Part shown: one piece after another, positions 44,556-53,195 of the stretch
Numbering within the stretch: position 1 is the first letter of the stretch
How the letters are laid out: each line of letters begins with the position of its first letter
NCBI RefSeq assembly: GCF_000621565.1
Contig: NZ_JHXZ01000016.1
Location: 57,782 to 121,781, forward strand
DNA from: Butyrivibrio sp. LB2008
GTDB taxonomy: Bacteria; Bacillota; Clostridia; Lachnospirales; Lachnospiraceae
Direction of reading: 5' to 3'
Length of the DNA: 64,000 bases
Made by a program: the position numbers and the translations under genes
The notes under the pieces: model-generated
What the model was told of the DNA's origin: nothing
The model's database searches: none
The model's input: only the letters and a program-made list of their open reading frames with translations

Positions 44556-45725
44556 TTATCTCCACGCTTTATAAGCATCTATATACTCTTCCAAGGTTAT
44601 TCCGTGACCATCAAGCGTAAATATTGTATTGTGGCTTCTAATCACCTCTTTCTCCCATTTCATCTCATGCACTTTTCGAACACATCCATATACAAATATC
44701 TCACCTTGATCATAAGCATTTACATGTACTAATGCTTTACTTAAACGACTAATCCCGAGAAAATCCAAAATCCTATTCGTTTTCTCGAGCAGAATATTCT
44801 CATGAGGATGACCTATATCATAGAATAATTGCATTTTTGATATGTTTTCCAAAATAAAATCAGAAATCTTAATGTCGCATTTATCTTCTCTTCCTTTCAG
44901 TTTTTCGATAGCTGAAGAAAATAATCTGACAATCTCCTCATTTGAAAAAATCTCCTCATTTCTTATTCTTTCCCCTAACAAAACTGTATCCGTATTCATA
45001 TTAGCATCAAGAAAAGCATCATGATGACCAATAATCCCTCTTGCTAGCTTCTTTACTATCTCACTATCTTTATCTAATACTGCATTGTTATTTATATGTT
45101 TCCTTATTAGCAGATTCTCAAATTCTAATCTGTTTATTCTAATTTGTGGCCAAACAAAATTTATCCCCCATAAATTTGGAATCACAACCACCTTTGTTTT
45201 TTTCCCAGCATGAGCTTTTATCCACTCAGCACCGGGAATTCCAAGTTTATTATCCTCACGAAGATCCTGAACAATTAATAAATCAGCATTTTTAACCTCT
45301 TCTTCTCTCGGATATAATTCCCCTTTTTCTAATTCATTAACAAAAAAATATTGAATAGAATATATTCTTGCAAACTCATAGCTCTGTTTTAAAAAATCTG
45401 CAATGGCACCAACATGGCAATTTCCATATAGTATTGCTATTTTTTTCTCAAAATATGCTCCCCATATGAAATTTGAGAATTCCACAAGCCCCATATCCTT
45501 TAAGATATTTGATATTTCTCTGTATATATCTCTCCCAACTGCTAATACCACATATTTTTCGCCCAGAACACTTGACACTTCATTTAATTTGTAGCAAGGT
45601 AAACCATGAAATTCTGACCCACCCCGATAATTATCAATAACAAATTCGACATGATATTTCGATGAATATCTGCAAAAGAATTTTTCTGCTTCAATCCCCG
45701 TGCCAAACATAACTATTTTTTTCAT
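44556..45725 (-). CDS. WcbI-like polysaccharide protein with N-terminal 'FGTG' module
   Basis: A 389-aa protein. The first 90 residues hold KIVMFGTGIEAEKFFCRY and EFVIDNYRGG, the Rossmann-like module. From residue 92, KIAILYGNCHVGAIADFL resembles the GNCQ start of WcbI, a capsule protein of Burkholderia reported to bind coenzyme A and proposed to be an acetyltransferase. The C-terminal helical part includes YDIGHPHENILLEKTN. The enzyme activity is inferred only from family. Confidence 0.72.
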   Translation of the reverse strand: MKKIVMFGTGIEAEKFFCRYSSKYHVEFVIDNYRGGSEFHGLPCYKLNEVSSVLGEKYVVLAVGRDIYREISNILKDMGLVEFSNFIWGAYFEKKIAILYGNCHVGAIADFLKQSYEFARIYSIQYFFVNELEKGELYPREEEVKNADLLIVQDLREDNKLGIPGAEWIKAHAGKKTKVVVIPNLWGINFVWPQIRINRLEFENLLIRKHINNNAVLDKDSEIVKKLARGIIGHHDAFLDANMNTDTVLLGERIRNEEIFSNEEIVRLFSSAIEKLKGREDKCDIKISDFILENISKMQLFYDIGHPHENILLEKTNRILDFLGISRLSKALVHVNAYDQGEIFVYGCVRKVHEMKWEKEVIRSHNTIFTLDGHGITLEEYIDAYKAWR

Positions 45726-45860
45726 AAAAATCCCCTAAGCAAACAAAAATTCTTTGATAGATTAGCCAAATCATTTGTGCTATTTTGCATCTCGAAATCT
45801 GCAAATTATATTTTTTACATGCTGTATTACATAAAATATACCATTTGTATTTTTCTACTT

Positions 45861-46910
45861 TCATCCAATAACCTTAATGTAGTCTTGTAATTCAAATGAT
45901 TTATTTTCTTGGATACAAAAATTGACATTCAACTGTCTTCTTTCACGTATAAATCGCCATAGCTTCTCTCTATCTATTTCCAATATCACGTCTGATCTTT
46001 TTTCTCTATAAATTTCAGTGTATGTAGAATTATCATCAAGCATATATATGTGATCATACTCTTTCTTTGCAAACAAATAATTTGAATTTTTACTTTTACT
46101 ATTAATCACGCCATTGTGCTCGCTAAAAATAATCGATCCTCCACATATAGCAGCAAGTAAAAACTGTTTTTCATTTATTTTACATATTCCTCCCAAAATA
46201 TGTTTTTCATTCGTGCTTATATTAATATCAAATGCAACTAACTCATTTAAATCTTTTTCCCATCTAAACACTTTTGCCTCATATCTCGGACATAACCAAA
46301 AATATTTTCCATCATATATAATTCCAGAATATCGATTTTCTTTATTTCCCACTGAATATATTTTTACAACTTCCGTTTCTAAGTTAAACTCTATAACAGA
46401 ATTATCGACGCATGATGCTAAATAAATAAAATTACATAATCTAACATAGTTTGTTCTAAATATAATATCCTCTTCGCGCCTTTTTCTCTTTAATAGACTT
46501 GAAAAAGGCGAAGTTATCATTTTCACCGCATGTGAAGTCATATCTACGCAAACTATTGCCGGTGTTGCACAGCCAATCATATATATATAATCACCATATA
46601 TACATGCTTGAAAAAATCTATTTTTCGTAACTCCCAATGTTGGTATATCAATTGAACTCCACTTATTGTTACTAATATCCCATATCCACATCTTTTTTGA
46701 ATTCATAGGAACAAATATTATTGATTCTTTCCAGATAAGTAATTTTGATGATAATCGCCTTGCACTTGCTCCCTCTTCGGGAATGCAACTCTCTAATACT
46801 ATTCTTTTATCATTTCTATTAAGAGAAAAAATAACATTACAGTTAGTTGAACAAAAAAATATCTTATCTTTATATTCAACACAGTCTTCAGCTAATAATC
46901 TAAAATTCAT
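45861..46910 (-). CDS. Predicted beta-propeller (Kelch-like) protein
   Basis: A 349-aa protein with repeated blade-like units ending in W-x-I/W-S or Y-x-x-G (KMWIWDISNNKWSSIDIP, GDYIYMIGCATP, GKYFWLCPRYEAKVFRWEK). No signal peptide or catalytic motif is seen. Cytoplasmic propellers of this type also occur in other Firmicute glycan loci, but no function is known to me. It is the promoter-proximal gene of the region 4 operon and the start has CAGGAG upstream. Confidence 0.6.
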   Translation of the reverse strand: MNFRLLAEDCVEYKDKIFFCSTNCNVIFSLNRNDKRIVLESCIPEEGASARRLSSKLLIWKESIIFVPMNSKKMWIWDISNNKWSSIDIPTLGVTKNRFFQACIYGDYIYMIGCATPAIVCVDMTSHAVKMITSPFSSLLKRKRREEDIIFRTNYVRLCNFIYLASCVDNSVIEFNLETEVVKIYSVGNKENRYSGIIYDGKYFWLCPRYEAKVFRWEKDLNELVAFDINISTNEKHILGGICKINEKQFLLAAICGGSIIFSEHNGVINSKSKNSNYLFAKKEYDHIYMLDDNSTYTEIYREKRSDVILEIDREKLWRFIRERRQLNVNFCIQENKSFELQDYIKVIG

Positions 46911-47014
46911 ACATTCTCCTGTATTATCCAAGATTCACATAGATCACTTCTATATTTTATACCTAATATCATCAGAACAACAATATGAACGAGGCTACAA
47001 AATAACAACTCCAT

Positions 47015-47061
47015 AAAAAAGAGAAGTAATAGCTGTAAACAACCGATTACTTCTCTTTTTT
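47015..47061 (-). terminator. Terminator of the secreted-protein operon
   Basis: Perfect 16-base arms AAAAAAGAGAAGTAAT / ATTACTTCTCTTTTTT. It separates the surface-protein operon from the propeller gene and may work in both directions. Confidence 0.88.
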
Positions 47062-47104
47062 CGCTGATTATTTCACAGCAAATACTATCGTTTATTCTAG
47101 AAAA

Positions 47105-48136
47105 TTATTCTCCACTACCGTTCAATGTGATATCTACAGTCGTCTTTGCTTCGTCATTAAATACCACTGTATACGTCCTAGTCACCTTCGCATTTACAAG
47201 AGTATTTACTCTTGCTGCAGTTATAGTAAGTACTCCATTAGAATATGACCATGCATCAGAAGGGAGAGCCTGTGTTCCACTCTTAAGAGCTGTTACGCTA
47301 GTTGCTGCCAAATTTCCTGCTCCAAGATTAACATTTATTGCTACTGGTGTATCTGCAACCAAAGTATAGGATGTTGTTGCTATAGAAGGTGCTGCATCTG
47401 TAGCTGCCTTATCCCATGACCATGTCACTTTAACAGTAGGAGCTGTTGTTTCAGATGTAATAGGAAGTTCACCAACTGCTCCCTCCATATTAAGATCAAT
47501 TTTCTTCCAAGAATTATCTGCTGCACCAGATTTCTGCTGATAAACATAGTCTCCACCATCGTCAACAGCAACCTCGAAATTCTCTGCTACACCTTCAATT
47601 TTATTAGTAACAGTCTGCTCTGTTCCGGAAACTACAGTTGTTTCATCACCAACATTAAGTCCCAAATAAAGTAAAGGCTTATCACCATCTGTCAATGTTT
47701 CATCATCTGTTGCGAGACCAATATCTTTTCCACCTGCACTTGCTACTGCCTGTACCTTAACAGTCAGATCAATCGCACAGCTACTCTTGTTTGTTACTGT
47801 AAGCGTTTCACTGGTATTAGCATAAGTATCCGCTGCAGCCAGGAAATATACTCCTTTATCACTATCCTTATCAGGGAAAGTCTTACCTTCATGGGCGGCT
47901 TTATTTGTTGCCTGGACAAGTCTCTCAGGATCCATTGTATAACTGAACGGTGTAGCTCCTTCTGCAATTGTTGGAAGTACAACATTAAGCAATTCTTTTT
48001 CTACGTGACCTTCAGAAGTTCCTGCACCCTCTGTGTTACCAGTTTTAACCGGCTCCTCTGCAAAAGCTGTAAGGCTGCTTGCCAATACCATTGTTGCTGA
48101 AAGTGCAACTGCCATCATTTTCTTAGTTTTACGCAT
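47105..48136 (-). CDS. Secreted surface protein with C-terminal Ig-like domain
   Basis: A 343-aa protein with a signal peptide (KKMMAVALSATMVLASSLTAFA). The mature part has NVVLPTIAEGATPFSYTMD, DPERLVQATNKAA and SETLTVTNKSSCAIDLTVK, the same order of motifs as in the 25.5 kb protein. The last 90 residues (TSYTLVADTPVAINVNLG, then YTVVFNDEAKTTVDITLNG) look like a bacterial Ig-like domain. Cys is nearly absent and no sorting signal is seen. The ribosome site AAGGAGG is strong. It follows a small membrane protein gene in one operon. Confidence 0.8.
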   Translation of the reverse strand: MRKTKKMMAVALSATMVLASSLTAFAEEPVKTGNTEGAGTSEGHVEKELLNVVLPTIAEGATPFSYTMDPERLVQATNKAAHEGKTFPDKDSDKGVYFLAAADTYANTSETLTVTNKSSCAIDLTVKVQAVASAGGKDIGLATDDETLTDGDKPLLYLGLNVGDETTVVSGTEQTVTNKIEGVAENFEVAVDDGGDYVYQQKSGAADNSWKKIDLNMEGAVGELPITSETTAPTVKVTWSWDKAATDAAPSIATTSYTLVADTPVAINVNLGAGNLAATSVTALKSGTQALPSDAWSYSNGVLTITAARVNTLVNAKVTRTYTVVFNDEAKTTVDITLNGSGE

Positions 48137-48204
48137 AACATTTTCCTCCTTGAGTTATGTTTACAAATTGTTCCATCCTGGAACCTCGTTATTCCGTTTG
48201 ATAT

Positions 48205-48729
48205 TCAATTTTCTACAAAAATTTTAAAGGCTACTCTTAATGTGCTTACAGTATCCTGATTTTCATCTACAAGGTGATATACCATCACGCAATCATAAGT
48301 ACCTGCATCAAGCTTTTTATCCAATTTAATATCCTTAAACTCGGATCCTCTAGGAATCACAGGTGACTCTAAAATAGGGGTGTTCTCATCACTTTCCAAA
48401 AATACGTCAAAATATACATCATTTGTATTACCGGCATCATTTTTTACATACGCATCTTCAGAAACAGCATCACCTGTTGTGAAATGCCATTCTGTACTCA
48501 TCTGCGTGCTGTAATATCCCGGCGCAACATACGGCTCGTTTATAAGTTCTTCTGCAATTTGTTCGGCATTAGTCTCATTAACGACCATATTTCTCTTGGT
48601 CTCTTCTTTTTTACCCGACATTTTCGTGAGAAGTACTATAACCGTAATCAACAATGCAATTATGACGACAACTGCAGCAATAATTGCTATCTTGGCGACA
48701 TTACCCTTTTGATTGCTCTCTTTAGCCAC
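48205..48729 (-). CDS. Single-pass membrane protein with external beta-domain
   Basis: A 174-aa protein with one transmembrane helix (AKIAIIAAVVVIIALLITVI) after a short Lys-rich N-terminus, then an outside domain of about 120 residues containing TPILESPVIPRGSEFKDI and KLDAGTYDCVMVYHLVD, a beta-rich pattern. It starts at a GTG four codons inside the longest reading, six bases after TTGGAGG. Co-transcription with the secreted protein suggests that it may hold or help assemble that protein at the surface; this is inference. Confidence 0.65.
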   Translation of the reverse strand: MAKESNQKGNVAKIAIIAAVVVIIALLITVIVLLTKMSGKKEETKRNMVVNETNAEQIAEELINEPYVAPGYYSTQMSTEWHFTTGDAVSEDAYVKNDAGNTNDVYFDVFLESDENTPILESPVIPRGSEFKDIKLDKKLDAGTYDCVMVYHLVDENQDTVSTLRVAFKIFVEN

Positions 48730-48741
48730 ATTACCCTCCAA

Positions 48742-48984
48742 ATGAATTTTTTCTTATTCACTTTGCTACTTATGGCGGAATCTCCGTAGTTGCATAAATC
48801 GTATCAGGAGGTTCTCTCCCCTGTACGCCGCAATGCTTAGGTTTTCCATGTTTTTGCGCGATTCGCATCATAAATCACCCGCGCTTTCTGACGTATATGT
48901 CTGAATCAGATTTTACATGTTCCGCCCCCGATTTTTTTCATATGCTCCCATTAATTCGTATACGTTATTTTGCCGAATAATATA
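48742..48984 (-). other. Long 5' leader of the surface-protein operon
   Basis: About 240 bases lie between a consensus promoter and the first gene. No ORF with a good start is apparent. Short complementary stretches exist (for example GCTACTTATGG / TCCGTAGTTGC around GGAATCTCC, and GAGGTTCTCTCCCC). I compared it by eye with c-di-GMP, THF, ZTP and fluoride riboswitches and found no match. Confidence 0.4.
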
Positions 48985-48990
48985 CTTTTT

Positions 48991-49019
48991 ATTATAAAGA
49001 GCGTGTGACATACTGTCAA
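48991..49019 (-). promoter_or_regulatory. Perfect-consensus sigma-A promoter
   Basis: TTGACA and TATAAT with a 17-base spacer on the minus strand. It would drive the small membrane protein and secreted protein genes at a high level. From here to 49386 only AT-rich non-coding DNA is seen. Confidence 0.85.
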
Positions 49020-49386
49020 TTTTTCTTCCATATATGGTAGCTTTGCACTACTCTCTACAATATGTAGTTTTCCCCTTTTTTCTTACATCCAATAAGTATA
49101 TCGGCAACTAATTTACTTTCTTTAGTGTATTATTTTTATTTCCTCCCCATTTCATTTTTATAAAGTATGTAATAGCCATTATATATTCATGTGCTTTCAA
49201 ATGAAATATTATCATTATTAAAAAAATATAAAATATAAAATACAGTTTATTTTGTGCTGATTTTTGAACTTGAAAACTGTATTACACCCAAGTCACATTG
49301 TAGGCGGCTCTTCTTTTCACTGCTGCATTCGATCAACTCTAGCTATCTGTTTTTTTATTAATTCTTCTTTCTTTTGTCCCTACAAA

Positions 49387-49460
49387 AAATCTTAAGTTTT
49401 TTCGACGGTATTTCTTAAGATTTGTCTGATAGAATTGTCATTGTCGGTCGACTTGATCAA
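49387..49460 (+). promoter_or_regulatory. Conserved rpn upstream element, copy 3
   Basis: AAATCTTAAG ... TTCGACGGT ... ATTTCTTAAGATTT as in copies 1 and 2, but the inner four bases of the left arm differ, so the stem is ten bases. TGATAGAAT follows in the extended -10 position, then a perfect GACTTGATCAAGTC palindrome in place of the GTCGAC/GGCGATTCGCC pair. Confidence 0.55.
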
Positions 49461-49521
49461 GTCATTCTCGCCGGCTTCTAGGCTTTATGCCATCTATTTT
49501 TTTCTAGGAGGTTTTTCTAAT

Positions 49522-50409
49522 ATGAAGACTAAAAACTTAAAGCAGGGGCAAACTTACGAAACTGCCACAGGCAAGATTGAGTACACCCTGCAAAGCGACA
49601 TGATGTTTCACTATGTCATGCAGAAATCTAAGGGTGCGCTTACAGGACTTGTCTGCGCCTTGAAGGGAATCACACCGTCTGAAGTAAAGGATATTCACGT
49701 TGAGAATCCTATCGACCTTAATAACGCAGCAAGGGAAACAATCATGGATATCAAGCTCACGCTGAACAACAATGAGATCATGAATATCGAGCTGCAGATG
49801 TATTTTGAAGAGCAATGGATTCAGCGTTCTATTCTATATCTTTGCAGAGCTTATGACAGTATCGACCGTGGTGACAATTATACCCAACTTAAACCGACTA
49901 CTCTTTACTGCATAACTGACAAGAATCTGCTTTCAGACGCAAGTCCCGAGTTTTATTCGAAGTATCAATTACTAAATGTGAAGAATCACAATTTATACTC
50001 TGATATTATCGGAATAAACGTGCTACAATTAAACCACACAGAATTGGCTACAAAAGAAGATATCAGCAATAACCTTTTATACTGGGCCAATCTTTTTAAA
50101 GCTACAACATGGGAAGATTTCAAAGCCCTTGCAAAGGATAATCCTGCAATAGAGGAGGTGGGCACTATGATTTTTGAACTTAATTATGACAATCAAGCCA
50201 AAGAGCTTCTTGAAGGCCAGCGTCGTTACAGAGAACAGATGGCCACTCAATACGCCTCAGGGGTTATCGATGCCAAGAAGGAACTTCAGCCGATTATTGA
50301 TGATTTAGAAGAGAAAATTGAAAATAGCGAGCACGAGAAATCAGAACTCAAAGATGAAGTTTCCCGTCTCCAGGCACTCCTCAAAGAACACGGAATTTCC
50401 GATAAATAA
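49522..50409 (+). CDS. Rpn-family PD-(D/E)XK nuclease / 'transposase' (PF12784-type), type A
   Basis: A 295-aa protein. D76 in IMDIKLTLN and E90-x-Q92 in IMNIELQMY form the D...ExQ active site. It is close to the 31.95 kb copy over the first 245 residues but has a different, shorter tail (DAKKELQPIIDDLEEKIENS and on) without the 14-residue repeats. The start is the ATG behind AGGAGG. A strong internal ribosome site and ATG lie at codon 216. Confidence 0.87.
   Translation: MKTKNLKQGQTYETATGKIEYTLQSDMMFHYVMQKSKGALTGLVCALKGITPSEVKDIHVENPIDLNNAARETIMDIKLTLNNNEIMNIELQMYFEEQWIQRSILYLCRAYDSIDRGDNYTQLKPTTLYCITDKNLLSDASPEFYSKYQLLNVKNHNLYSDIIGINVLQLNHTELATKEDISNNLLYWANLFKATTWEDFKALAKDNPAIEEVGTMIFELNYDNQAKELLEGQRRYREQMATQYASGVIDAKKELQPIIDDLEEKIENSEHEKSELKDEVSRLQALLKEHGISDK
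50151..50169 (+). promoter_or_regulatory. Internal ribosome site and start for a small Rpn form
   Basis: AGAGGAGGT ten bases before an in-frame ATG would give an 80-residue C-terminal protein beginning IFELNYDNQAKELLEGQRRY. Confidence 0.62.
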
Positions 50410-50574
50410 TCGTATATACATAAAAATCAATATTGTCATCCTTGAACTACATGCATTAAGTATTCAGACGCATCTCCTACGCCTTCCCTGCTGATTTAAA
50501 TTACATTAATGCTTTTATCCGTTCTAATCGTATATGATATATTTAAAGGATAATTTGTGGAAGGAAGCTCTACT

Positions 50575-50750
50575 ATGTGTGATATTTTATATAAAGTTGA
50601 AAATAAAGGAAGGCTAGAATCACACAAAAAACGTCAAAAAGCCTTTTCGAAAACGATGCATCTTTCGATTTTGTTATTGCATATATCCCTAATCTTCCTA
50701 AAGAAGAAATCCAGAAATTCTTTGATAACATATTTAAAAATAATATCTTA
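50575..50750 (+). pseudogene. Possible frameshifted small gene
   Basis: An ATG behind GGAAGGA opens a frame (CDILYKVENKGRLESHKKRQ) that after CAAAAAGCC continues more plausibly in another frame (ENDASFDFVIAYIPNLP, KEEIQKFFDNIFKNN) if one T is added. I do not recognise the protein. The rest of the 410-base gap between rpn and HNH genes (50410-50819) shows nothing else. Confidence 0.25.
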
Positions 50751-50819
50751 AATTTACGTATATTCAGTTATTTGATGATATATATGTTCTGCATTATTTA
50801 TCATTCCATATTTTCCATA

Positions 50820-51185
50820 TTAATCCACCTCAATCAAATCTTGCTCATGAATATTACGGCCAGCCTCTATATCCTCTATACGCTTTTTTAGTTCTGAAAT
50901 ATTTTCACTACTATAAAACGGCTCAAGATACGCCAATTCCCCCTCTTCTACAATCCTCGATCCCTTCTGTTTGTTGCAATGCTTACACATAGGAATCAGG
51001 TTGCTGAGCTCATCCGTTCCTCCTCTGTACTTGGGGTTGAGGTGGTCGATGGTTGTCTTTTCGAGTGTGAGCGGCTTGCCGCACTTTGCGCAGAGACCGT
51101 CGGTCTTTTTGAGGATTATGTGTTTTCTTTTATAATGATTTACGTAAACATCTTTTTCTACGAATGCAAATTCAACTTTTTGCAT
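50820..51185 (-). CDS. HNH endonuclease-like protein
   Basis: A 121-aa protein with a compact HNH domain: CAKCGKPLTLEKTTIDHLNP and SNLIPMCKHCNKQKGSR give the two zinc CX2C pairs, the DH and the N/H residues. The C-terminal 35 residues are a charged helix. A 210-base stretch including this domain recurs 1.7 kb away on the same strand. The ATG has only a weak ribosome site. Its start faces that of the AlbA_2 protein across a palindrome. Confidence 0.75.
   Translation of the reverse strand: MQKVEFAFVEKDVYVNHYKRKHIILKKTDGLCAKCGKPLTLEKTTIDHLNPKYRGGTDELSNLIPMCKHCNKQKGSRIVEEGELAYLEPFYSSENISELKKRIEDIEAGRNIHEQDLIEVD
50911..51120. repeat. 210-base direct repeat, copy 1 (HNH core)
   Basis: Ungapped match, by eye above 90%, to 52625-52834. 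The two copies flank the AlbA_2 protein gene. Confidence 0.85.
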
Positions 51186-51238
51186 TCTTTGTTCACACAA
51201 ATTGAAAATATGCAGAAATACTATGGAATATAATCATC

Positions 51239-51282
51239 GCAACGAAAATGCAACGATTCCATTTTCGTTGCATTTTCGTTGC
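51239..51282. promoter_or_regulatory. 18-base perfect inverted repeat between divergent HNH and AlbA_2 genes
   Basis: GCAACGAAAATGCAACGA and its exact complement TCGTTGCATTTTCGTTGC are separated by eight bases. The right arm covers the -35 box of the plus-strand promoter. A regulator-binding site, perhaps for the winged-helix AlbA_2 protein itself, is likely. Confidence 0.75.
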
Positions 51283-51296
51283 AACGATAGTATAGT
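51268..51296 (+). promoter_or_regulatory. Probable promoter of the AlbA_2 gene
   Basis: TTGCAT, 17-base spacer, TATAGT, 25 bases before the start codon and overlapped by the inverted repeat. Confidence 0.55.
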
Positions 51297-51320
51297 AGAT
51301 TCATAGAAGGAGATTCCACT

Positions 51321-52574
51321 ATGAAAGAAAACAAGACACTTGAATTTAAGTCAGACATGACTAATTCATTTCTAAAAACAGTAAGCGCATACGCTAACTA
51401 TGGTTCCGGAGCAATAGAATTCGGAAGACGTGATGATGGTTCTATCCAAGGCATCAAAAATCCAACTCAGTTCTGTATTGATGTTGAAACAAAGATAAAT
51501 GACAGCATCCATCCAAAGCCCGACTATTCTTTGGAAGTCGATCGAAAAAACAAGCTGGTAATCCTCTCGGTAAATGAAGGAAGGTATAAGCCTTATCTTT
51601 ACAAAGGGAAGGCTTATCGTAGAAGCGATACAGCTTCCGTTGAAGTAGATCAAATGGATTTAAAAAGACTTACTCTGGAAGGTAGTAATCTGTATTTTGA
51701 AGACTTACCTTGTGAAGATAAGGCGCTCTCTTTTACCATATTAGAATCCAAATTGGTCGAAAAGTTGGGAATATCCAAATTGACCGACGATATGTTAAGA
51801 ACGTTTGGTTTTTTCTCAGAAGAAAAAAAATATAACATTGCTGCCTCTCTATTTGCCGATAAAAACTCTTTTCCCGGAATTGACTATGCTGTCTTCGGTA
51901 AAAGCATTAACGAAATACTTGATAGAAATACTTTTTCAGGTTGCTCTGTATTGAAGCAATATGATGATATCATTTCTGTGTTCAGAAGAAATTATAAATA
52001 TGAACAGATAGTCGGAATGGAACGTCAGGAAATAGAACGTATCCCGGAAGCAGCTTTCAGAGAAGCAATAGCAAATGCACTTGTTCATAGGACATGGGAT
52101 ATCAATTCACATATTAAAATATCAATGTTTGAAGACAAAATAGAAATCGCATCTCCGGGTGGATTACCCAAGGGACTCACAAAGGAAGAATACCTCAGAG
52201 GAAACATATCTAATTTAAGAAACCCTATAATAGGAAATCTGTTCTTCCGCATGAACTATATTGAAATGTTCGGAACAGGTATTCGTAGAATCAACGAAAC
52301 CTACGCTGATTATGCAAATAAACCTATTTTTGAAATATTTGACAATTCCGTTTTGGTAACTCTTCCGACAACTACAACCGATTATAAAGCGACGAATGAT
52401 GAGAAAAGATTGCTTACCCTTCTATACAAGGGTATTATCCTTTCACGTACGGAAATAGCTGAAGCGCTCGGCTGGAGCAAAGATAAAACCATAAGAACCT
52501 TAAATGGCTTAAAGAAATCAGGATATATAGAATCTCATGGTAGCGGTCGAAGCACAAGATATAAAAGACATTGA
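51321..52574 (+). CDS. AlbA_2 (Schlafen-type) / HATPase_c_4 / winged-helix regulator
   Basis: A 417-aa protein. The N-terminal AlbA_2 domain begins LEFKSDMTNSFLKTVSAYAN then GSGAIEFGRRDDGSIQG. The middle has AFREAIANALVHRTWD, IEIASPGGLPKGLT and FGTGIRRINETY, the ATP-binding HATPase_c_4 signature. The last 60 residues (LSRTEIAEALGWSKDKTIR, TLNGLKKSGYIESHG) are a winged helix. Such proteins are putative ATP-dependent transcriptional regulators often found near mobile or defence genes. AGAAGGAG precedes the ATG. It is framed by two HNH copies. Confidence 0.9.
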   Translation: MKENKTLEFKSDMTNSFLKTVSAYANYGSGAIEFGRRDDGSIQGIKNPTQFCIDVETKINDSIHPKPDYSLEVDRKNKLVILSVNEGRYKPYLYKGKAYRRSDTASVEVDQMDLKRLTLEGSNLYFEDLPCEDKALSFTILESKLVEKLGISKLTDDMLRTFGFFSEEKKYNIAASLFADKNSFPGIDYAVFGKSINEILDRNTFSGCSVLKQYDDIISVFRRNYKYEQIVGMERQEIERIPEAAFREAIANALVHRTWDINSHIKISMFEDKIEIASPGGLPKGLTKEEYLRGNISNLRNPIIGNLFFRMNYIEMFGTGIRRINETYADYANKPIFEIFDNSVLVTLPTTTTDYKATNDEKRLLTLLYKGIILSRTEIAEALGWSKDKTIRTLNGLKKSGYIESHGSGRSTRYKRH

Positions 52575-52617
52575 TTTTTATATCGTCATTACCACCGGCT
52601 TTGCCGGTGGTTTATTT

Positions 52618-52872
52618 TTATCGCCTATAAAACGGCTCAAGATACGTCAATTCCCCCTCTTCCACAATCCTCGATCCCTTCTGTTTGTTGCAATGCTTGC
52701 ACATAGGTATCAGGTTGCTGAGCTCATCCGTTCCACCTCTATACTTGGGGATAAGGTGGTCAATAGTTGTCTTTTCGAGTGTGAGCGACTTGCCGCACTT
52801 TGCGCAGAGACCGTCGGTCTTTTTGAGGATTATGCGTTTTGTGGTCAGTTTCTTTTGCTTCTGGGTTCGCAT
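52618..52872 (-). CDS. Short HNH endonuclease-like protein (second copy)
   Basis: An 84-aa HNH protein with CAKCGKSLTLEKTTIDHLIP and CKHCNKQKGSR; it lacks the 30-residue C-terminal helix of its twin and ends just after LEPFYRR. No good ribosome site is seen. The short length suggests a truncated duplicate. Confidence 0.6.
   Translation of the reverse strand: MRTQKQKKLTTKRIILKKTDGLCAKCGKSLTLEKTTIDHLIPKYRGGTDELSNLIPMCKHCNKQKGSRIVEEGELTYLEPFYRR
52625..52834. repeat. 210-base direct repeat, copy 2 (HNH core)
   Basis: Matches 50911-51120 in the same orientation. Confidence 0.85.
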
Positions 52873-52912
52873 GTTTAAGTCTCACTTTCATCTTATTCCA
52901 TCTTTTCTCATT

Positions 52913-53191
52913 TCAGAAAAGATACAAATATCTCCTCATCTGTTCATAAATCACGTCTCGTACACGTTCAATCACTTCGCTTCCATACTTATCCGCAGCT
53001 TTCAAGATTTTCTCCACATCCTTCTTGGTAAAAGAAAACTTCAAAAGAGCCGATATAACATATTCTGCAAGCCCTTCATAACCGGCATAATCAGCCTTGT
53101 ACCATTTGCCATCCTTACAGCCCTTAAGCTGATTTCCCTTTGATGATTGTCTGCTGAAGCTTCTTAATTCTTCCTCTAAAAGTTCTATCAT
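52913..53191 (-). CDS. Small protein resembling the N-terminus of HipA-like kinases
   Basis: A 92-aa protein. GKWYKADYAGYEGLAEYVIS resembles the start of a group of Clostridia HipA-like proteins paired with XRE genes; those are much longer, so this is either a truncated form or a small family of its own. The C-terminal part (KKDVEKILKAADKYGSEVIE) is helical. The start, behind AAAGGTGAG, lies six bases after the XRE stop. Confidence 0.45.
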   Translation of the reverse strand: MIELLEEELRSFSRQSSKGNQLKGCKDGKWYKADYAGYEGLAEYVISALLKFSFTKKDVEKILKAADKYGSEVIERVRDVIYEQMRRYLYLF

Positions 53192-53195
53192 GATC

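Noticed and set aside
48742..48984. c-di-GMP riboswitch in the surface-operon leader
   Set aside because: Some purine-rich words are similar, but the GCAAAGcC core and tetraloop receptor order of the known class could not be found.
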